Below, one piece after another: positions 57,492 to 64,000 of a DNA stretch of 64,000 bases. Each line of letters starts with the position of its first letter. Within the stretch, counting starts at the first letter, position 1. A program made the position numbers and the translations under genes. This DNA is from Asterias rubens (Eukaryota; Echinodermata; Asteroidea; Forcipulatida; Asteriidae). Below the pieces are notes generated by a model. That model did no database searches and was not told the DNA's origin. It worked only from the letters and a program-made list of their open reading frames with translations. Location: the NCBI RefSeq assembly GCF_902459465.1, contig NW_022985703.1, positions 186,001 through 250,000 of the forward strand, written 5' to 3'.

Positions 57492-58114
57492 CATTACACA
57501 AAATTCCTTATGTTTTTTGTTTTTTTTTCGGTTGTTGTTTTTTGTTTTTTTTCTTGGGGGGCCGGGGTTTGGGGGTGTTTATTTTACATTTTGGTGAAAA
57601 GCTCCTATTTTGATGAAGTTTTCCACCAGTTGGTTTTGCGGTTTGTTTTAATGTATTCGTTGAAATGGATGATTTGAAACATTCAAATGTGCTAATTTCG
57701 AAACATAAACTCCTTTGCTGAACTTGTAGGATGAACCTTCTTTTCAAAGAAATATTTGAATTTTTGTATTTGTTTTACCAAACAGGTTGACTTTTTGTTG
57801 GATGTGCCGGGATAGCATCAACATCCTTAAGGTTCTTAGCTCCAAAAAAAAAAAAAAAATGATATTGTGTTAAAACTTACCAATCAGTCTGTTGTTGACT
57901 CTTTCTGTTCCAAAAGCATTGGTTAGCCTCAACATCAAGGGATCTCTTGAAAGGTTAAACTTGTAGTAAAGAGTGGGCTGGCTAAACTTGAAGCTATTGG
58001 CACACAGTCCCCAGTGTTGACAAGTGTTGATTATAGCCTCAAGATTGGGTGATTGTCATCTCTTAAGTTCATCACTGTAGAAAATAAACCATTCTCAAAG
58101 ATTACGTTATATAT

Positions 58115-58602
58115 TAAAGGCAGTGGACACTACTCAACTTAATTATTAGCATAAAACCTTATTTGGTAACGAGTAATGGGGAACTGTTGATAGTATAAAC
58201 ACTGAGAAGTGGCTCCCTCCGAAGTAACATTGGTTTTGAGATAGAAGACCACTCTTCACAGTTGGTGTTTCTGAACATAATTATGTATAAAATAACAAAC
58301 CTGTGAACATTTGAATTTAATCGGTCGTCGAAGTTGCTAGATAGTAATGAAAGAAAAAAACAGCTTGTCGCACGAAGTTTTGTGCTTTCAGATGCTTGAT
58401 TTCGAGATCTCAAAATCTCAATCCGAGGTCTCGAAATCAAATTCATGGAAAATTACTTCTTTCTCGAAAACTACGTCACATCAGAGGGAGCCGTTTCTCA
58501 AAATGTTTTATACTAACAACCTCTCCCCATTACTCGTAGTCGAGAAAGGTTTTATGATAATAATTATTTTGAGTAATTACCAATAGTGTCCACTGCCTTT
58601 AA
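58115..58602. mobile_element. Family A MITE, longest copy
   Basis: TTAAAGGCAGTGGACACTAC to AATAGTGTCCACTGCCTTTAA, 488 bp. The left half seems recombined: it carries the right-half block (CTTCACAGTTGGTGTTTCTG) in inverse orientation before a second full hairpin. Confidence 0.75.
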
Positions 58603-59556
58603 AATGGTGTTTTTTTGCAGACTAAATAAAGGACGGGAATGATTGTATTCATCCATATCAACATTTTGTGACCTCTTACAGGTGCTCATTTGTGGGATGT
58701 CCATTTTTTTGGAAAAAATAAGAAAGTTTTCTTACTCAAATTTACCAAGTGGCCTGTTGTTGACTCTTTGCGCCTGTCCAAAAATCATTGGTAATAGTCT
58801 CAGTACCCATAATCACTTGAACTTCTATCAGACGAGTTATTAAATACCTTGAATTGATGTAGCTTTAGCTGGTGGGTCCAAAAAGCTGGTGGTCGGTACA
58901 CAACCCCCAGAACATTGATTATAAGCCTCCCAAGGTTGCGGGAATGTCATCTCAAAGTCAATCGTCTCAATCTGCAATGGAAAATAGACCATTTCAAATG
59001 ATTATTTTGATGAATGCTTTTCATACAAATATCAGTTGTTTGGGTAAAAGTTTGAGTACCATCAGCTGGAAAAGACTTCTACACTGAGCTACAATCAGTT
59101 CTTCAACTCATTATTTGGTAGGTTTTCTTCCTGACAGTTCCGCTGGGGAACTTGACAAAGAGGTCAGGAGAGCGTCGTAATTGAACAAAAACATGCAACA
59201 ATCCAGGGTTGTTTTTCCCCTTTTTGCCTTCTATTAATGACGTTTTCCACCAGTCGGTTGTTCTATGTGTTGGGATATAATTTGTTTTTCTTCTAATTGA
59301 CTTTTGTCTTCTCCAAAAGTGCTAATACTAAAAACTGAACTCCCTCCTTTGCTTTAATAATTTGTGGGATGAACACTCTTTTGAAAAAGAATGCAAATGT
59401 GATACGAATTTCGACATCACAAATTCGCAACGATTAATTCGCTACAGTTGAACTTTGTTCAACTCCTGCAAAACATTCGCTTGGTAACAGCCATGTGACG
59501 TCAAAATTCGCTTCGCAGGAAGTATATGAACCATACTTTAATTACTTGATACTCAT

Positions 59557-59595
59557 AGCATGGAGGTAGAAATGGTTTATTTCTACCTCCATGCT
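59557..59595. repeat. Perfect hairpin, 17-bp arms
   Basis: AGCATGGAGGTAGAAAT, loop GGTTT, ATTTCTACCTCCATGCT. Confidence 0.9.
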
Positions 59596-59796
59596 CATTG
59601 GTAAAACCCGATACATATTCAAACCGTTCATGACCACAGTCCCTGCTGGTAGCATCCTCAGCTCAGTCAAGATTTCAGAAAACAACTTCCTCATCATCTC
59701 ATTCTTCAAGGAGAGAACAGGATCTGCTTTGTGGAAGATGAAAAAAGTAGAAAGATTATTTTGGGTCAGATCAATTAGCCAAAGTCCTAAGAGATA

Positions 59797-60130
59797 AACC
59801 CCATGCTTTACCAAACAAATGTCATCTACGATGTCCAAAAGCTGCCCTGTGCACATTTTCTTGTCGCAATTACAAGAGATAACCCCATGCTTTCCCACCC
59901 ACGTATTTAACGGCGTCCCAGGAGCTGCCTTCTGTGCACATTTGCTTGCAACAATTACAAAAGGTAACCCTATACTTTACCAACTCAATGTCATTTACGG
60001 TATCCAAAAGCTGCCGTCTGAGCACATTTTCTTGCCGCAATTATAAGAGATTAAACCCATGCTTTCCCAAGCCGATGTAATTAACGGTGTCCCAGAGCTG
60101 CCAGCAGGCACAACTGCTTGCCACAATTAA
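59797..60130. repeat. 85-bp tandem array, four units
   Basis: Units begin AACCCCATGCTTTCCC and contain CAAAAGCTGCC and GCACATTTTCTTGCCGCAAT; starts at about 59798, 59882, 59967 and 60054. Confidence 0.85.
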
Positions 60131-60337
60131 ATTTCTTTTTTGTTCTTTTGCAAAAACCCTTGTATAATTTACTTTACGATTCACCTGATACATAACCTTT
60201 GATGCTAAAACTTGACCTCATTGACCCTGCTGACCTTTGGAGACAGCAAGGGAGCTTCTCCATTTCTGCATTACAATCTGTGAAAACAAAAAAGAGTATA
60301 GCCTATGTCGAGGCTATCAGGTTAGGCTACGGAGAAA

Positions 60338-60416
60338 AACAGCGAGCTAACCATTTCTCTCAACAGCCTTACCATTTAATGGTCAGGCTATTAAGAAAAT
60401 TGGTTAGCTCGCTGTT
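60338..60416. repeat. Inverted repeat, 16-bp arms
   Basis: AACAGCGAGCTAACCA (60338-60353) pairs with TGGTTAGCTCGCTGTT (60401-60416). A third partial copy of the right arm follows at about 60425. Confidence 0.8.
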
Positions 60417-62500
60417 GAGAAAATTGGTTAGCGCTGTTGAGACAATTTGTTCAGAAATGTTTGGTTAGATGTGCTGGGGGAAAGTTTGGCTAGACTAATT
60501 TACCCTGATACATTTACCTCATACTTAACCTTTGAAGAACAGCCTCCAGTCACTCATCAGTGACATCAAAGGGAGAGTCTTCATCATCGTTTACTCACAG
60601 CTCAGTTCTTTGCTCAAGACAACATATACTTACAATTGTCAAACCTGTTGAAAAAGTAGAGAGTTAGTCTTATTTCTAGGCCAACACTATTATCCCCTTA
60701 CTGTCTAACTATTCATACATACCTAAAGCATTACCGACATCTCCCCTTCATGCATGCTCCCCATGGATGATCTGCTCTGTTTCGCCGTCTGTTTTTTTCT
60801 CCTGTTGACAATCCGTCTTCTTCTTTTTATCTTCTTTTTTAACGGCATTCACTTTTCATTTTTTTCTTTTTTCGCAGCGCTCGAGAATAAGTGGTTTTTA
60901 GGAAGTTTGACAGTTAGGCCCTATTATAAAAGATTTTAATTTCAGGACAAAGCTAAGTTTCTAAGCTTGTGTTGCCTATACGTTTTTTTCCTCATCAAAA
61001 TGAATTTTGATTGGACTGGACTTAATTATTGGTCTGCAAAATTATTTTTTTAAACATTATGGTGATTAGTATTGTTTTAAGGATTTGTGAGGTTTTTTTC
61101 TATTATTTTTAAGTAACCAAATACTTAATTTTAGAATAATTACATTCAGAAGTCAGAGTAATGATGATATTAGAAAGTGTAAATATTCATTTAGCTTGTC
61201 TAAATGGTCTATTTACAACATATTATGATCAAACATTCCTCATCAAAATGAATGTTGATTTGAGTAGATAAGTATAACTACTCCTACAACATTTATGGTG
61301 GTTACCTTTGGTTTACGATTATTTTTGCTAATTTACTATGAATAAAGGACCCTTTTGATAACAAAAAATTAAACAAAATTATTTTCTAAATCATGACAAT
61401 ATAAATAAACATGACAACTGACGACTTCCTTGAAGTATCAACACCGACAGAAATTTCCAGTAGGACTAGTCTCCTAATTAAAAAGCATCACTGGCTTCGA
61501 CCAATATGCAACTCAAGAAATGCAGAGACAGCTTGAAGTCACCATGAAAGATAGACAAGTAAGGACAACATCAACAAGATTGAAGAACATTGATGGGGAA
61601 GGGGCGGTACAAGGGGTGGGACTCTGTAAGAGAACGGGTTAGATCTCCACTTACTCTTTGCAGTCTTCATCTTGTCTTGATCTTGATCTTGAGGGTTAAC
61701 TTGCACTATCCGACCTCCACTATACACATTAAATTTTCTTGTTTTTTATAGAAAGGTCAATAGTTAGGAAAATTTTGTTTTTTTTGTTGCGTCTTGTTTT
61801 GGGGATTTTTCAAAAGAAATTATTTATTGACTACTGATTATTATTATTTTTTTTTTTTTTTGGGGGGGGTCTGTTTTTTTAAACAGCCAGGTTATTTCAG
61901 GTTTGTAGATACAGCAGTAAAAATTTAAATTGGGTGTCTTGCAAAACTTACTAGATTGTTATACTGTCAGGTGCTCAAGAGATTTTTGTTCAAGGGGTCG
62001 GGGAAAATAAATCCAAAATGTTATTCAAAAGTTACGTCGCATAATATGCGAACTTTAAAAGTGGAGGTCGGATTTCTGGCAAAGTTTTTTTACCTTGGTC
62101 CTTTGGTGAACCTCCATATTCGTCCACAAACCACATATCCATAGATTTACATCACCCATCGGGACAGGCACATTGGGGTCACCAGCACAAAGAATGTTCT
62201 TTCTGCAACTCAGGAAACAGTTCAAAAATGTGGCTGGAACTTTGGCTGGTCAAGGAGCTCACTCGCAAGCTCAACTCCGAAGTTGAAACTTGCATTTTAG
62301 TCGTCAACATTTTCTTGTAACTCACGACGAGTTATTGTAAATGAAATAAAGGGTTCAACGTCGAATTTTCTCCTAAATTCAGTGACCAGTCTGCCATGTG
62401 ACAAAAAATGCACATGGTTCATCTTTCTTGCACAAAATATCGGCCACGGCGAAGCCTCGACAAAAATAATGTCAAAAGTATTGTAAAAGTGCAATATTTA
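60417..62500. other. No gene or clear repeat recognised
   Basis: AT-rich, with T, G and A homopolymer runs (for example 61847-61868). Short open frames only, none protein-like. Confidence 0.4.
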
Positions 62501-62566
62501 TAATGCCGAAATGTCTCTAAATGCACATTTATTGCCCATGGTAAATATTTGTGGATACAATTTACC

Positions 62567-62806
62567 ATGCCTAAAGTTCAGTTCATCAAGAAAACGCGAC
62601 GTCCAAAGAGCCGAGAGATACGGCATGCTGCCAGTCCCCGACACGAGATCCAAATGGACGCAGCACGAGCACAGCAAGCATGGCCTGGATTGGCCACAAT
62701 GGGTGCTTCGAAAAAGCACAAACTCTATTCAGGCTTAGACAATGGTCTTAAAACAGGTGACATTTCACTGTCAATAGCAGTCCATGGAATGTGCACACAA
62801 AAATGA
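62567..62806 (+). CDS. Unrecognised basic ORF, possible first exon
   Basis: 79 codons from an ATG in a good context (TTTACCATGC). Lys/Arg/Ala-rich start (MPKVQFIKKTRRPKSRE), GC-richer than the flanks. No family recognised. A donor-like ACAG|GTGACA at about 62756 would cut it after about 63 codons, so it could be the first exon of a gene to the right. An overlapping minus-strand frame of 73 codons is also open, so chance is not excluded. Confidence 0.25.
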   Translation: MPKVQFIKKTRRPKSREIRHAASPRHEIQMDAARAQQAWPGLATMGASKKHKLYSGLDNGLKTGDISLSIAVHGMCTQK

Positions 62807-63859
62807 ACATGTTCAGGGGCTACCGAACTGGATGGTAATAATATTTATTTATTCCAGTGAGAGAAATAAAATGACGGGAAGTAGGCTTTAAATTTAGAAA
62901 ACCCGGGAAAGGAGCTAGATTTGTCAAACCCCGCCCCCGATTATTATAGCCAATTATTTAAAGGAGAATCAAAGCGCTCTTCTGGCATGTTGTTGTTCTT
63001 CTGTGGGTGTGGTTTGGGTTGCCACCCCACCCCTTTAAAAAAAAAATAATCCACAGGTGTTGAATGTGTTCGGGGCGTTTAAAAGGACATTAGGAAGAAG
63101 AAAAAAAACCTCATAATTAAAATTGCCTTATTTCGTATGACTTGGAGGTGGAGTAATCGGCATAACTTTGACTTATTAATTATATCTATGCTATAACGTT
63201 AAACCGTTATATTATGAGCTCATTAACTGTGTAGCGTTATAGCATAGTTCAAAGCACAGCCATTTTAACCACATTCACGGGCCATCGCTGGCCGGGCTAA
63301 TAATAAGTAGGCTATCCTAGGAATGTGTTAATCTGCAAGACCATCAGGGAGTTGTGTGTGATTGGTCAAACTTGTTATTCTTGTTCGGGTAATGGACCAA
63401 TAGGAGACCCCCTGTTTTGTTCCGGCAGGAGAGAATTGCGCATTATAGGAAAACATTCTTCTTTTTGTCGCAGCTCGGTAATTAAGGAGCAAAATCCTTA
63501 TCCCCCCCCCCCCCCGAAGTTGAATAATATTTTGGATGGCCGTGTTAGCCTAATTGTGACCTATATGTATGGGATTTGGGACTAACACTGCCATACATTT
63601 GCATTCTACTTAAATTTATGTGGTGGGGTCACTGTGTGTGCACCTCGGTGATTGTTTTTTTTTAATTGTTAAAGGAAATAATTTCATACCGGGATGAGGC
63701 CTATTCTCTAAAGGTGATAAATGTGTATAGTGTACCCGGGTGTCCGTGAATTTATGATTTCTTTTATAAAACTTTAAAACAACATTGTTAAAGGGAATAA
63801 AACTTCCAACTTGATGAGGCCTATACTATCTAAAGGTGATGTGTATAACCGGTGTCGCA
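62807..63859. other. No gene recognised
   Basis: AT-rich. A short imperfect inverted repeat around 63190-63245 (TATGCTATAACGTTAAACCG / GTGTAGCGTTATAGCATA) and a poly-C run at 63503-63515. A 100-bp imperfect direct repeat (AAGGAAATAATTTCATACCG at 63674 versus AAGGGAATAAAACTTCCAAC at 63790, each followed by GATGAGGCCTAT) is visible. Confidence 0.4.
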
Positions 63860-64000
63860 TGCAAATATGTCCTCTATGCAATACTATCCGGAGGACATTA
63901 TTGCATATGCAATCATGTCCGCCGGACGGTTTTGCATATGCAATCGTGTCGGCCCGGACGCTGCTACATAATGCAAGTGTGTCCGCCCGGACACATTTGC
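63860..64000. repeat. 31-32-bp palindromic satellite, runs off the window
   Basis: Four and a half units, each beginning ATGCAATC at 63876, 63907, 63939 and 63971. Each unit has the inner dyad GTCCG..CGGAC and outer TGCAT/ATGCA halves, so every unit is itself an inverted repeat. Confidence 0.85.

Noticed and set aside
63860..64000. CRISPR-like array
   Set aside because: Regular 31-32-bp spacing comes from whole-unit tandem duplication, with no unique spacers, in a eukaryotic genome.

Overview
The window is metazoan nuclear DNA: AT-rich, intron-dense, and full of short inverted-repeat transposons, tRNA-derived SINEs and decayed non-LTR retrotransposons. The proteins are deuterostome-like. The repeat style, with many TTAA-flanked palindromic MITEs, suggests an echinoderm (sea star or a relative), but that is inference and no sequence here proves the species.

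Four protein-coding genes can be assembled exon by exon with consistent GT-AG junctions and reading phase. (1) unc45, the myosin/Hsp90 co-chaperone, lies on the minus strand (19783 down to 1367; 17 exons, 797 codons). Its last exons lie off the left edge. (2) A TBCEL-type tubulin cofactor E-like protein lies on the plus strand (20142-29096; 10 exons, 587 aa). Its start codon is 358 bp from that of unc45, so the two probably share a divergent promoter. (3) SNRNP25, the U11/U12 snRNP 25 kDa protein, lies on the minus strand (45610 down to 35766; 4 exons, 177 aa). (4) POLR3K, the RPC10/C11 subunit of RNA polymerase III, lies on the plus strand (47946-51490; 3 exons, 110 aa). SNRNP25 and POLR3K sit head to head, the same arrangement as on human chromosome 16p13.3, which points to a very old linkage.

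Between TBCEL and SNRNP25 (about 29.1-36.7 kb) is a repeat-rich interval. It holds a clear BEN-domain exon (34845-35058, plus strand) and two weaker exon-like segments, which I cannot join into one gene. It also holds a six-copy 179-bp tandem array.

No protein gene is recognisable from 51.5 kb to the right edge. That part holds MITEs, SINEs (including a 235-bp-arm inverted duplication), several degenerate tandem arrays, one unplaced basic ORF at 62567, and a 32-bp palindromic satellite running off the end.

Repeats dominate the introns. One TTAA-flanked palindromic MITE family (called family A here) has at least 12 copies. Other inverted-repeat families (B-J, plus a MULE-like element with a perfect 9-bp target duplication) recur two or more times. 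SINEs with a tRNA-like head and an (ATT)n tail probably share their 3' end with the L2/CR1-like retrotransposon whose truncated RT gene lies in SNRNP25 intron 2.
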